This document shows, piece after piece, positions 25,894-34,281 of a DNA stretch of 64,000 nucleotides; the stretch's first letter is position 1; each line of letters opens with the position of its first letter. The position numbers and the translations under genes are program-made. Origin of the DNA: Burkholderiaceae bacterium (GTDB taxonomy: Bacteria; Pseudomonadota; Gammaproteobacteria; Burkholderiales; Burkholderiaceae_C). The stretch covers positions 124,001 to 188,000 of the forward strand of contig JACKLN010000001.1 of assembly GCA_024235855.1 (NCBI GenBank), read 5' to 3'. The notes below the pieces were generated by a model, which saw nothing but the letters and a program-made list of their open reading frames with translations, was not told where the DNA came from and made no database searches.

Positions 25894-26835
25894 TCAGGGC
25901 TGTCGCGCGCGCCAGTCGGCCAGCGCCGGCAGCAGGTCCTGCAGCGCCTGGAACGGCAGCACGCCGTCCACCGGCCGACGGTGCAGCGCCGGCGCGTTGC
26001 CGCCCACCCACAGCGCCACGCCGGCCGGCAGCTTGCTGCGCAGCTCGGCCAGGGCATCGACCATCGGCGTGGTACCCGTGGTGCCGCTGCAGGCCAGCAG
26101 GACGATGTCGGCGCGGTAGGCGTCGGCGGCCAGCACCAGGTCCCAGACCGGCGTCTGCGGCCCCAGCGGCACGCAGACCGCCCCTTCGGTGGCCAGCAGT
26201 GCCTCGGCCAGCAGCAGGGCCAGCGCATGCGGCTCGCCCGGTAACGTGCCCAGCAGCACGCGCGGCGTGGCCAGCGGCTCGGCCGGCGGCAGCGCGGCCA
26301 GCGCCCCGCGCAGCACCGACTGCAGCACCTCGGTGCAGGCGTGCTCCTCGAAGACCTGCATCTGCCCCCGCAGCCAGGCATCGCCGATGGCGCGGGTCAG
26401 CGGCACCGCGCGCTCGAGCACGAAGGCCGGCAGGCCCAGGCGGGCCAGATCCCGCCCGAGCTGGCGGCGCAGGCCGATCAGGTCGTGCTGGCGGATGTGC
26501 GCCAGGCACTCGTCCACCGACTCGGCGCTGCCCGGCGCCAGCGGAGTGGCCGGCAGCGCCTCGGCGCCGCTGGCATCGACCAGGCGCTGCAGGTCTTCGA
26601 CCTCCAGTGCCACCACGCGCCCCGGGCGGTGCCCCACGTCCAGCAGGCGCTTGACCAGCCGCAACCGCTCGACCTGGTCCAGCGGGTAGGCGCGTTCGCC
26701 ACTGCCGTCGCGTTCGGGGTTGGGAAAGCCGTAGCGGCGCTCCCACACACGCAGCGTGTCCTTGCTCAGCCCGGTGTCGCGCTCGACAGCAGCGATGGAC
26801 AAGGTGAGGACACTGCGGGGGGTCGGATCGGTCAT
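25894..26835 (-). CDS. litR: LitR/CarH-type B12-dependent light-responsive MerR regulator
   Basis: 313 aa from the ATG at 26835, preceded by an AAGGAG ribosome site. MerR winged helix at residues 12-80 (IAAVERDTGLSKDTLRVWER). A helical B12-binding domain follows with the CarH photosensor motif W-x9-EH (Trp154, Glu164-His165), then a Rossmann B12-binding domain with GEPHALALLL (His203, the expected cobalt ligand), PLGPQTPVWDL and WVGG. In CarH and LitR, AdoCbl bound in the dark makes a tetramer that represses; light breaks the Co-C bond and lifts repression. Here the usual Gly three residues after the ligand His is Ala. It is divergent from the lipid operon at 27340, its likely target. Confidence 0.85.
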   Translation of the reverse strand: MTDPTPRSVLTLSIAAVERDTGLSKDTLRVWERRYGFPNPERDGSGERAYPLDQVERLRLVKRLLDVGHRPGRVVALEVEDLQRLVDASGAEALPATPLAPGSAESVDECLAHIRQHDLIGLRRQLGRDLARLGLPAFVLERAVPLTRAIGDAWLRGQMQVFEEHACTEVLQSVLRGALAALPPAEPLATPRVLLGTLPGEPHALALLLAEALLATEGAVCVPLGPQTPVWDLVLAADAYRADIVLLACSGTTGTTPMVDALAELRSKLPAGVALWVGGNAPALHRRPVDGVLPFQALQDLLPALADWRARQP

Positions 26836-27339
26836 CGAGGCTCCTTGTGGCGTTTGTCCAGGACAGACTGGCCAACTGTGTCGCAGCAGGCAGTCTATAC
26901 CGATCAGTTCATTTCTGATACCTTGCGGTCTAACGTCGCATCCGATGCGAAGCCAGCCGCGTAGAAAGACTGGCAAGCGCCCGCCCGTTGCACCGCCAGG
27001 CCAGCCGATGCGTCGGCAGAACCCGAGTGGCCAGCAGGGTCAAGGGTTCTCGATCTTGTCCGAACAACACTACTCAGTCACATTACGACTGTCGAGTTCA
27101 CGCCCAATCCGCACCATGACAAGCCTCGCAGGGAACTTCAGCGCACCGGTCGGGTCACATCGGCCAGGGTGTGACGGCCTGCAGCACGGTCTGCGGTGTG
27201 ACACCACCAAGGTTTTCCTGCCGCGCAGCCGCCGTGACGCCACGGCTGCAATCCCGGGGTTCCTCTCCTCCTCCTCCCTCCCTCCCTCGTTGACCCCGGG
27301 GCGCTGCGCGGCAGATCTTCTTCCGGCGGAGGGCGCGTG
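26836..27339. promoter_or_regulatory. Divergent control region between litR and the lipid operon
   Basis: No gene is supported in these 504 bp. The part at 26890-26940 is clearly richer in A/T than its surroundings. Visible elements are a perfect palindrome TGTCCAGGACA (26855-26865, just upstream of litR); ATCAG/CTGAT arms with a 7-bp spacer (26903-26919); four TGTGAC/GTCACA hexamers at 27077, 27154, 27170 and 27197; a GGTGTGACACC palindrome (27195-27205); and a pyrimidine run of CCTC units near 27263-27289. The ribosome site GGCGGAGGG precedes the ATG at 27340. I cannot place the -35/-10 boxes with confidence. Confidence 0.6.
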
Positions 27340-28659
27340 ATGCGCCGCGTCGCCGTCATCGGTTCCGGCGTCTCCGGTCTGGCGGTCGCGCACCGCCTGG
27401 CCGGCGAGGCGCAGGTGACCCTGTTCGAGGCCGCCGACTGGTTCGGTGGCCACGCGCACACGGTGGACATCACGCTGCCGACGCCGCCGGGGCCGGTCAC
27501 CCATGGTGTGGACACCGGCTTCCTGGTCTTCAACCACCGCACCTACCCGAACCTGGTGCGCCTGTTCGAGACGCTGGGCGTGGAAACGGCGGCGTCGGAC
27601 ATGTCGTTCTCCGTCCAGGCCCGCGCGTCGGGCCTGGAATGGAGCGGTTCCGATCTGAACAGCGTCTTCGCCCAGCGCCGCAACCTGCTGCGCCCGGCCT
27701 TCCTGCGCATGCTGGCCGAGATCATGCGCTTCAACCGGCTGACCACGGCCATCGCGCAGGCCAGCCGCGAACAGGACCTGCAGGAGCCGATCGGCGACTT
27801 CCTGGACCGGCACGGTTTCGGCGACACCTTCCGCGCCTGGTACTTCCTGCCGATGATCGGCTGCATCTGGTCCTGCCCCACCGACCAGATGCTGCGCTTC
27901 CCGGTGGCGACGATGATCCGCTTCTGTCACAACCACGGGCTCATCCAGGTCAGCGACCGGCCGCAGTGGCACACCGTGCGTGGCGGCTCCAGGCACTACG
28001 TGCAGCGCATGCTGCAGCGCATCCCCGATGCGCGCCTGCGCACCCCGGTGCGCGGCATCAAGCGCCTGCCGCCGGGCCAGGGCCACGCCGGCGTGATGGT
28101 GCGCACCGACGCCGGCAGCGAACACTTCGACGACGTGGTACTGGCCTGCCACAGCGACCAGGCCCTGGCCCTGCTGGACGACGCCACGGCCGGTGAGCGG
28201 GCCGTGCTCGGCCGCATCCGCTACCACGGCAACCGCGCGCTGCTGCACACCGACGCGTCGGTGATGCCCAGCCGGCGCCGGGCCTGGGCGGCCTGGAATT
28301 ACGAACGCGCGGGCGATCTGCAGCAGGAGCAGGCCGCGGTCTGCCTGCACTACTGGATCAACCGGCTGCAGCCACTGCCGTGGTCCACGCCGGTGATCGT
28401 GTCGATGAACCCGGCGCGCCCGATCGACCCCGCCGCCGTGCTCGGCGAATGGCACTACGACCACCCGGTGTTCGACCTCGCCGCCATCGAGGCCCAGCGC
28501 CAGCTGCCGCAGATCCAGGGCCGGTCGCACGTGTGGTTCTGCGGCGCCTGGGCGCGCTACGGCTTCCACGAGGATGGCCTGTCGTCGGGCCTCGAGGTGG
28601 CCGCCGCGCTGCGCGCGCGCTGGGCCGAGATGCCGGCCGACACCGCGAGGGCGGCGTGA
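27340..28659 (+). CDS. FAD/NAD(P)-binding amine-oxidase-like oxidoreductase
   Basis: 439 aa from the ATG at 27340 (a GTG at 27337 adds one residue). The dinucleotide fold is GSGVSGLAVAHRL (Gly8-x-Gly10-x-x-Gly13) followed by the FAD-ribose Glu in TLFEAADWFGGHAHT. GVDTGFLVFNHRTYPNL and FCGAWARYGFHEDGL are typical of the amine oxidase/phytoene-desaturase-like family that sits with DUF1365 and Cfa genes. In other bacteria this trio is induced by light or singlet oxygen and is linked to modification of unsaturated fatty acids. The exact reaction is not established here. First gene of an eight-gene operon; overlaps DUF1365 by 4 bp. Confidence 0.82.
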   Translation: MRRVAVIGSGVSGLAVAHRLAGEAQVTLFEAADWFGGHAHTVDITLPTPPGPVTHGVDTGFLVFNHRTYPNLVRLFETLGVETAASDMSFSVQARASGLEWSGSDLNSVFAQRRNLLRPAFLRMLAEIMRFNRLTTAIAQASREQDLQEPIGDFLDRHGFGDTFRAWYFLPMIGCIWSCPTDQMLRFPVATMIRFCHNHGLIQVSDRPQWHTVRGGSRHYVQRMLQRIPDARLRTPVRGIKRLPPGQGHAGVMVRTDAGSEHFDDVVLACHSDQALALLDDATAGERAVLGRIRYHGNRALLHTDASVMPSRRRAWAAWNYERAGDLQQEQAAVCLHYWINRLQPLPWSTPVIVSMNPARPIDPAAVLGEWHYDHPVFDLAAIEAQRQLPQIQGRSHVWFCGAWARYGFHEDGLSSGLEVAAALRARWAEMPADTARAA

Positions 28660-29420
28660 GCCTTCCGCTGCCCGCACAGCCCCTGCTGGCCACCGGCGAG
28701 GTGCGCCACACGCGGCTGCGTCCGGCGCGGCACGCCTTCGCGTACCGCAACTGGTTCGTCCTGCTGCCGATGCGTGCCCTGCACCGGGAGCCCGCCACGG
28801 CGCTGCCGCGCAACCGTGCCGGGCTGGTCAGCTTCCACGACGCCGACCACGGCGACGGCAGCGCCGACGCGCTGGCCTGGGCCGAAGGCCTGCTGGCGGC
28901 CGAAGGCATCGACGACGCCGACGGCGAGATCTGGCTGCAGACCTACCCACGGGTGCTGGGTTATGCCTTCAAGCCGGTGAGCTTCTGGTACTGCCACCGC
29001 GCCGACGGCACGCTGGCCGCGGTGCTGGCCGAGGTCAACAACACCTTCGGCGAACGCCACGTCTACCTGCTGGCCGGTCCTCAGCTGGGTTTCGGCCGCG
29101 AGCAGCAGGCACGCAAGGTCTTCCACGTCTCGCCCTTCTGCCGCGTCGAAGGGCGTTACCGCTTCCGCTTCATGCGCACCGCCGACCGCATCGTCGCCCG
29201 TGTGGATCACGACGACGACGCTGGCGCGCTGCTGCAGACCAGCGTCAGCGGCCGCCTGGAACCACTCACCGCTGTCGCCACGCGCCGCGCGCTGCTGGGC
29301 ATGCCGCTGATGACGCTGGGCGTGATCGCCCGCATCCACTGGCAGGCCCTGAAGCTCTGGCGCAAGCGCGTGCCCTTCTTCACCAAGCCCGAACCGCCGC
29401 AGGCCTTCGTCTCACGTTGA
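28656..29420 (+). CDS. DUF1365 family protein
   Basis: 254 aa from a GTG at 28656 (GTGA overlap with the gene before). The conserved DUF1365 pattern is clear: GEVRHTRLRPARHAFAYR at the N-terminus, TYPRVLGYAFKPVSFWYCHR, VLAEVNNTFGERHVYLL and KVFHVSPFCRVEGRYRF. The biochemical activity is unknown. The protein nearly always lies between an FAD oxidoreductase and a cyclopropane-synthase-like methyltransferase, as here, which suggests a step in or a scaffold for fatty-acyl modification. Confidence 0.88.
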   Translation: MSLPLPAQPLLATGEVRHTRLRPARHAFAYRNWFVLLPMRALHREPATALPRNRAGLVSFHDADHGDGSADALAWAEGLLAAEGIDDADGEIWLQTYPRVLGYAFKPVSFWYCHRADGTLAAVLAEVNNTFGERHVYLLAGPQLGFGREQQARKVFHVSPFCRVEGRYRFRFMRTADRIVARVDHDDDAGALLQTSVSGRLEPLTAVATRRALLGMPLMTLGVIARIHWQALKLWRKRVPFFTKPEPPQAFVSR

Positions 29421-29428
29421 CCTCCCCG

Positions 29429-30658
29429 ATGCACGCCAACACCACCACCGCGCCCCACACGCTGCCCGCCGGCACACCAGCTTCGGCACGCCGCATCCTG
29501 GCTTTGCTGCAACGCCTGCCCGTGGGCACGCTGGACCTGCAGATGCCCGATGGCACGCAGGCCCGATTCGGCCACGGTGCCGAGCCGCGCGCCGCGATCC
29601 GCCTGTTCGACTGGACCGCCTGCAGCATGGCGCTCAAGCGCGGCGACATCGGATTTGCCGAGGCCTTCATCGAAGGCCGCTGGACCAGCCCCGACATCGT
29701 GGCGCTGCTGAAGCTGTTCCTGGCCAACCGCGACGCGCTGGAGCAGGTGGTCTACGGCAGCTGGTGGGGCGGCCTGCTGGCGCGTGCGCGCCACCTGCTC
29801 AACCGCAACTCGCGCCGCGGCAGCCGCCGCAACATCCATGCGCACTACGACATCGGCAACCCGTTCTACCGCCTGTGGCTGGACGAGACGATGAACTACT
29901 CCAGCGCGCTGTTCGAGGGCGACACCACGCGCCCGATGGCCGACGCGCAACGCGCCAAGGTCATGCGCGCGCTGCGCGAGGTGCAGCTGCAGCCGGGGCA
30001 GCGCGTGCTGGAGATCGGCTGCGGCTGGGGCGCGCTGGCCGAATGCGCGGCCGGCGACTTCCACGCCCGCGTGGTCGGCCTGACCCTGTCGGACGAACAG
30101 CTGGCCTTCGCCCGCGAGCGCATGCAGCGCACCGGCCTGGCCGACCGCACCGACCTGCGCCTGCAGGATTACCGCGAGGTCATGCACGCCGAGACCGAGC
30201 CGTTCGACGCCGTGGTCTCCATCGAGATGTTCGAGGCCGTCGGCCGCGAGTACTGGGGCGACTACTTCCGCACGCTGCGCAGCGCGCTGAAGCCCGGCGG
30301 CCACGCCTGCATCCAGAGCATCACGATCCGCGACGACCTGTTCGAGCGCTACGTGCGCTCCACCGACTTCATCCAGCAGTACATCTTCCCCGGCGGCCTG
30401 CTGCCCAGCGCCGAGGCCTTCCGCGCCGAGGCGGCCAAGGCCGGCCTGGAGGTGGTCAACGAACTGGCCTTCGGTGCCGACTACGCCGAGACGCTGCGCC
30501 GCTGGCGCGCCGCCTTCCTGGCGCGCGACGGCCAGGTGCGCCAGCTGGGCTTCGACACCCGGTTCATGCGCATCTGGGAGTTCTACCTGGCGTATTGCGA
30601 AGCGGCATTCGCCACCGGCAACACCAACGTCGTGCAGTTCACGCTGCGCCGGCCCTGA
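29429..30658 (+). CDS. Cyclopropane-fatty-acyl-phospholipid synthase-like methyltransferase
   Basis: 409 aa from the ATG at 29429; a TTG at 29417 would give a 4-bp overlap (TTGA) with DUF1365, like the other junctions, and adds four residues. SAM-binding motif I is VLEIGCGWGA (193-202). The family motifs HYDIGNPFYRLWLDETMNYS, QSITIRDDLFERY, DFIQQYIFPGGLLPS and the C-terminal RMWEFYL-like segment (RIWEFYLAYCEAAF) are all present. It transfers a methyl(ene) group from SAM to the double bond of unsaturated acyl chains in membrane phospholipids. In this gene context relatives make branched or furan fatty-acid precursors rather than simple cyclopropanes; which applies here is open. Confidence 0.88.
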   Translation: MHANTTTAPHTLPAGTPASARRILALLQRLPVGTLDLQMPDGTQARFGHGAEPRAAIRLFDWTACSMALKRGDIGFAEAFIEGRWTSPDIVALLKLFLANRDALEQVVYGSWWGGLLARARHLLNRNSRRGSRRNIHAHYDIGNPFYRLWLDETMNYSSALFEGDTTRPMADAQRAKVMRALREVQLQPGQRVLEIGCGWGALAECAAGDFHARVVGLTLSDEQLAFARERMQRTGLADRTDLRLQDYREVMHAETEPFDAVVSIEMFEAVGREYWGDYFRTLRSALKPGGHACIQSITIRDDLFERYVRSTDFIQQYIFPGGLLPSAEAFRAEAAKAGLEVVNELAFGADYAETLRRWRAAFLARDGQVRQLGFDTRFMRIWEFYLAYCEAAFATGNTNVVQFTLRRP

Positions 30659-30678
30659 GCCGATCGGTCCGACAGGTC

Positions 30679-31221
30679 ATGCTGCGCCGCCGCCCTCTGC
30701 TGACCGCCCTGCCCGCCGCGCTGCTCGCGTGGCCGGCGATGGCGTCGCTGCGGCCGCCCGAACTCGCGCAGGCCCTGCCCGACGCGCGGCTGCAGGGCGA
30801 AGGCCGGCTGCGCTTCTTCGGCCTGCAGGTCTACGACATCCGCCTGTGGGCGCCGCAGCCCGTGGGGGCCGATGACTGGGCGCAAGCCCCGCTGGCGCTG
30901 GAGCTGTCCTACGCGCGCACGCTGTACGGCCAGGCCATCGCCGAGCGCTCGCTGGAGGAAATGCGCCGGCAGGGTGACATCGCCACGCCGGTGGCCGAAC
31001 GCTGGCTGGCCGAGATGACCCGGCTGTTCCCGGACGTCAAGGACGGCGACCGCCTCACCGGCGTCCACCTGCCCCAGGCAGCGGCGCGCTTCTTCTACAA
31101 CGGCGCTTTCCGCGGCGAAGTGCGCGACGCCAGCTTCGCGCGCCGTTTCTTCGGCATCTGGCTCGCCCCGCAGACCTCCGAACCGTCGCTGCGCGAGCGC
31201 CTGCTGGCGGGGGGTCGATGA
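30679..31221 (+). CDS. Chalcone-isomerase-like periplasmic protein
   Basis: 180 aa with an N-terminal signal peptide (PLLTALPAALLAWPAMA). The mature part matches the chalcone-isomerase-like fold seen in bacteria: LRFFGLQVYDIRLWAP, LELSYARTLYGQAIAERSLE and FFGIWLAPQTSEPSLRERLL. Bacterial members are not known to act on flavonoids; they may bind fatty acids or related lipids, which fits this operon. Gap of 20 bp after the methyltransferase; ATGA overlap with the transporter that follows. Confidence 0.82.
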   Translation: MLRRRPLLTALPAALLAWPAMASLRPPELAQALPDARLQGEGRLRFFGLQVYDIRLWAPQPVGADDWAQAPLALELSYARTLYGQAIAERSLEEMRRQGDIATPVAERWLAEMTRLFPDVKDGDRLTGVHLPQAAARFFYNGAFRGEVRDASFARRFFGIWLAPQTSEPSLRERLLAGGR

Positions 31222-32513
31222 CGGCCGGCGTCGGCGCGGTCGCCGCCGGCTGGCGCGGCGGGCTGGGCGACGGCCTGCGCTACGGCGCACTCGGCCTGCC
31301 GCTGGCCTTCGTCGCGCTGCCGCTGTACGTGGTGCTGCCCAACCACTATGCCGAAGCCTTCGGCGTGCCGCTGGCCACGCTGGGCGCACTGCTGCTGGCC
31401 GCCCGGCTCTTCGACGCCGTGGCCGACCCCTGGATCGGCCGCCTCGTCGACCATGGCCTCTCGGGCCCGCGCACCCGGCTGCTCGCCGGCATGGTGATCG
31501 CCGCCGTGGCCCTGGCGCTGGGCTTCCGCGGCCTGTTCTTCCCGCCGGTCACCGACGGGCCTGCGCTGCTGGCCTGGGCAGCGGCGCTGCTCGTGCTGAC
31601 CTACCTGGCCTACAGCATGCTCAGCGTGCTGCACCAGGCCTGGGGTGCGCGGCTGGGCGGTGGCGAAGGTCAGCGCGCGCGCATCGTCTCCTGGCGCGAG
31701 GGTCTGGCGCTGCTGGGCGTGCTGGTGGCCAGCGTGCTGCCGTCGCTGGCCGGGCTGGGCGTGGCCACCACCGTCTTCGCCGTCACGCTGGCGGCCGGGG
31801 TGGCGCTGCTGGCCGTCGCGCCACGCCCGCAGGTCGACGTGCCGCAACCGCCGCTGCCGATGACGCTGCCGCTGCGCACACCGGCCTTCCGCCGCCTGCT
31901 GGCGATCTACCTGGTCAACGGCATCGCCAGCGCGGTGCCGGCGACGCTGGTGCTGTTCTTCGTGCGCGACCGCCTGCAGCTGCCGACCTGGGAGCCCGCC
32001 TTCCTGGCTGCGTATTTCGCCGCCGGCGCGCTGTCGATGCCGCTGTGGGTGCGTGCTGTAGCGCGCTGGGGCCTGTCGCGTTCGTGGCTGGCCGGCATGG
32101 CCTTGGCCATCGCCGCCTTCGTCTGGGCCGCCACCCTGGGCGCCGGCGACGGTGCGGCCTTCCTGGCCGTGTGCGTGGCCACCGGCGTGGCCCTGGGGGC
32201 CGACCTGGCCCTGCCCGGCGCGCTGCTGGCCGGCGTGGTGCAGCGAAGCGGCCACCAGGGGCGGCTGGAGGGCGCGTACTTCGGCTGGTGGAACTTCGCC
32301 ACCAAGCTCAACCTGGCGCTGGCCGCCGGCATCGCGCTGCCGCTGCTGGCGGCCTTCGGCTACACGCCCGGCAGCCGCGATGACGGCGCCCTGAATGCCC
32401 TGACCCTGGCCTATTGCGCCCTGCCCTGCGCCCTGAAGGCGCTGGCCGCGGCGCTGCTGTGGTGGCGCTGGATCCGCCACCGCGACACCGTTCCCGAGGA
32501 GACTTCCCCATGA
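31218..32513 (+). CDS. MFS/GPH-type transporter of the lipid operon
   Basis: 431 aa, about twelve membrane helices. RLFDAVADPWIGRLVDHG is a glycoside-pentoside-hexuronide/cation symporter-like loop after helix 2, and YLAYSMLSVLHQAWGARLGG is the equivalent of helix 4 in that family. The substrate cannot be inferred from sequence; given its neighbours, a lipid, lysolipid or oxidised fatty-acid derivative is possible. ATGA overlaps join it to both neighbours. Confidence 0.8.
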   Translation: MTAGVGAVAAGWRGGLGDGLRYGALGLPLAFVALPLYVVLPNHYAEAFGVPLATLGALLLAARLFDAVADPWIGRLVDHGLSGPRTRLLAGMVIAAVALALGFRGLFFPPVTDGPALLAWAAALLVLTYLAYSMLSVLHQAWGARLGGGEGQRARIVSWREGLALLGVLVASVLPSLAGLGVATTVFAVTLAAGVALLAVAPRPQVDVPQPPLPMTLPLRTPAFRRLLAIYLVNGIASAVPATLVLFFVRDRLQLPTWEPAFLAAYFAAGALSMPLWVRAVARWGLSRSWLAGMALAIAAFVWAATLGAGDGAAFLAVCVATGVALGADLALPGALLAGVVQRSGHQGRLEGAYFGWWNFATKLNLALAAGIALPLLAAFGYTPGSRDDGALNALTLAYCALPCALKALAAALLWWRWIRHRDTVPEETSP

Positions 32514-33043
32514 AACGACGCCTGCTGATGCTCGCCGCCGGCAGCGCCCTGCTGGCCGGCTGTGCCGGCCCCACGCCCGCCGACTACGCCGCCGAGAAAC
32601 CGGTGCTCGACCTGCGCCGCTACTTCGACGGCGAACTGGTCGCCCATGGCATGTTCACCGACCGCAGCGGGCGCATCGTGCGCCGCTTCACGGTGGACAT
32701 GACCGGCACCTGGCAAGGCAGCCAGGGCACGCTGGACGAGCGCTTCACCTACAACGACGGCAGCACCGAACGCCGCGTCTGGCGGCTCACCGACCTGGGC
32801 GGCGGCCGCTGGGAGGGCCGCGCCGACGACGTGGTCGGCGTGGCCACCGGTGTGGCGGCCGGCAATACGCTGAACTGGCGCTACACGCTGGCGCTGCCGG
32901 TGGACGGCCGGGTGTGGCACGTGCAGTTCGACGACTGGATGGTGCTGATGGACGACCGCGTGATGCTGAACAAGGCGGTGATGAGCAAGTTCGGGATCAC
33001 GCTCGGCGAGGTCACGCTCTCGTTCACCCGGAAGCAGCCATGA
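32510..33043 (+). CDS. DUF3833 lipoprotein
   Basis: 177 aa. Lipobox LLAGC with the acylated Cys18. The mature part has the DUF3833 pattern: LDLRRYFDGELVAHGMFTDR, FTVDMTGTW, RFTYNDGSTERRVW and LNWRYTLALPVDGRVWHVQF. The fold is probably lipocalin-like, with a beta-barrel that could hold a lipid. The acceptor membrane is not certain. Overlaps the transporter and the SDR gene by ATGA on each side. Confidence 0.85.
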   Translation: MKRRLLMLAAGSALLAGCAGPTPADYAAEKPVLDLRRYFDGELVAHGMFTDRSGRIVRRFTVDMTGTWQGSQGTLDERFTYNDGSTERRVWRLTDLGGGRWEGRADDVVGVATGVAAGNTLNWRYTLALPVDGRVWHVQFDDWMVLMDDRVMLNKAVMSKFGITLGEVTLSFTRKQP

Positions 33044-33807
33044 ACCCGGCGTTGAAAGACTGGACCGGCCAGGTGGTGTGGCTGGTGGGCGCGTCCACCG
33101 GCATCGGCCGCGCCACGGCGGCACGCCTGCATGCCGCCGGCGCGCAGGTGATCGTCTCGGCACGCAACGCTGCGGCGCTGCGGGCCTTCGCGCAGCAGCA
33201 CCCGGGCAGCGTGGCGCTGCCGGTGGATGCGACCGACCGCGACGCGATGCGCGCCGCCGCCGCCGACATCGTGGCGCGTCACGGCCGCCTCGACATGGTC
33301 ATGTACTGCGCCGGCACCTACCGCGCGATGCGCGCCAACGAGTTCGCGCTCGACGTGGCCCTGCAGCACCAGCAGGTCAACTACGTGGGGGCCCTGCACC
33401 TGCTCGACGCCGTGCTGCCGGTGCTGCTGAAGCAAGGCCGTGGGCACCTGAGCCTGGTGGGCAGCGTGGCTGGCTACCGCGGCCTGCCGCAGGCGCTGGC
33501 CTACGGGCCGACGAAGGCCGCGCTGATCAACCTGGCCGAGATCCTGTACATGGACCTGCACCCGCGTGGCATCGGTGTCTCCGTGGTCAACCCGGGCTTC
33601 GTGGAGACGCCGCTGACCGCGCAGAATGCCTTCCACATGCCTGCCCTGATCACCCCCGAGGAAGCGGCCGACGAGATCGTGCGCGGCTGGCGGCGCGGCG
33701 ACTTCGAGATCCACTTCCCGAAGCGCTTCACGCTGTGGCTCAAGGCGCTGCGCATGCTGGCCTACCGGCCCTACTTCGCGGCCGTGCGGCGGTCGACCGG
33801 GCTGTGA
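33040..33807 (+). CDS. Short-chain dehydrogenase/reductase of the lipid operon
   Basis: 255 aa SDR. The cofactor motif is LVGASTGIGRATA (TGxxxGxG type) and the catalytic residues are Ser in SLVGSVAGYRG and Tyr-x-x-x-Lys in YGPTKAAL. Substrate recognition after NPGFVETPLTAQN is variable. It could reduce a keto or aldehyde group on a lipid or oxidised product. ATGA overlap with the DUF3833 gene and GTGA overlap with the SnoaL-like gene. Confidence 0.87.
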   Translation: MNPALKDWTGQVVWLVGASTGIGRATAARLHAAGAQVIVSARNAAALRAFAQQHPGSVALPVDATDRDAMRAAAADIVARHGRLDMVMYCAGTYRAMRANEFALDVALQHQQVNYVGALHLLDAVLPVLLKQGRGHLSLVGSVAGYRGLPQALAYGPTKAALINLAEILYMDLHPRGIGVSVVNPGFVETPLTAQNAFHMPALITPEEAADEIVRGWRRGDFEIHFPKRFTLWLKALRMLAYRPYFAAVRRSTGL

Positions 33808-34253
33808 GCGAGGCACACGGCGCAGCGGCCGACGCGCGCGTGGCGCGGGTGGTCGCCGCCTTCGAGGGCCTGGCGCCGGACAACCTGGACGCCCTGTGCC
33901 GGCTCTACGCCGACGACGCGCGCTTCAAGGACCCGTTCAACGACGTGCGCGGTCAGGCCGCCCTGCGGGCGATCTTCGTCCACATGTTCCAGGCACTGGA
34001 CAACCCACGGTTCGAGATCCGCGAGCGCGTGGTGCAGGGCGACCAGTGCTTCCTGACCTGGGACTTCCGCTTCCACATGAAGCGCTTCGACCGCAAGGAA
34101 CAGACGATCCAAGGCGGCACGCATCTGCGCTTCGGTGCCGACGGTCGCATCACGCTGCACCGCGACTACTGGGATGCGGCCGAGGAACTCTACGAGAAGC
34201 TGCCCGTGGTGGGCGCGTTGATGCGCTGGCTGAAGCGGCGGGCCGGGAGCTGA
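33804..34253 (+). CDS. SnoaL/NTF2-like protein
   Basis: 149 aa from a GTG at 33804. The cone-shaped NTF2-like fold is recognised by LDALCRLYADDARFKDPFND, then FEIRERVVQGDQCFLTWDFR and GGTHLRFGADGRI; these proteins bind or isomerise small hydrophobic ligands. Last gene of the operon: 28 bp later it meets a gene on the other strand. The activity is unknown. Confidence 0.83.
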   Translation: MSEAHGAAADARVARVVAAFEGLAPDNLDALCRLYADDARFKDPFNDVRGQAALRAIFVHMFQALDNPRFEIRERVVQGDQCFLTWDFRFHMKRFDRKEQTIQGGTHLRFGADGRITLHRDYWDAAEELYEKLPVVGALMRWLKRRAGS

Positions 34254-34281
34254 AGACCCGATCACCTGCGCCGGCAGGACC

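Noticed and set aside
27154..27175. CRP-type site (TGTGA-N6-TCACA)
   Set aside because: The half-sites point outward (GTCACA then TGTGAC) with a 10-bp spacer, not the CRP orientation.
26756..27340. Possible plus-strand gene across the litR-operon gap
   Set aside because: The translation is Ser/Arg/Pro-rich with no domain and covers the A/T-rich control region, so it is better read as regulatory DNA.
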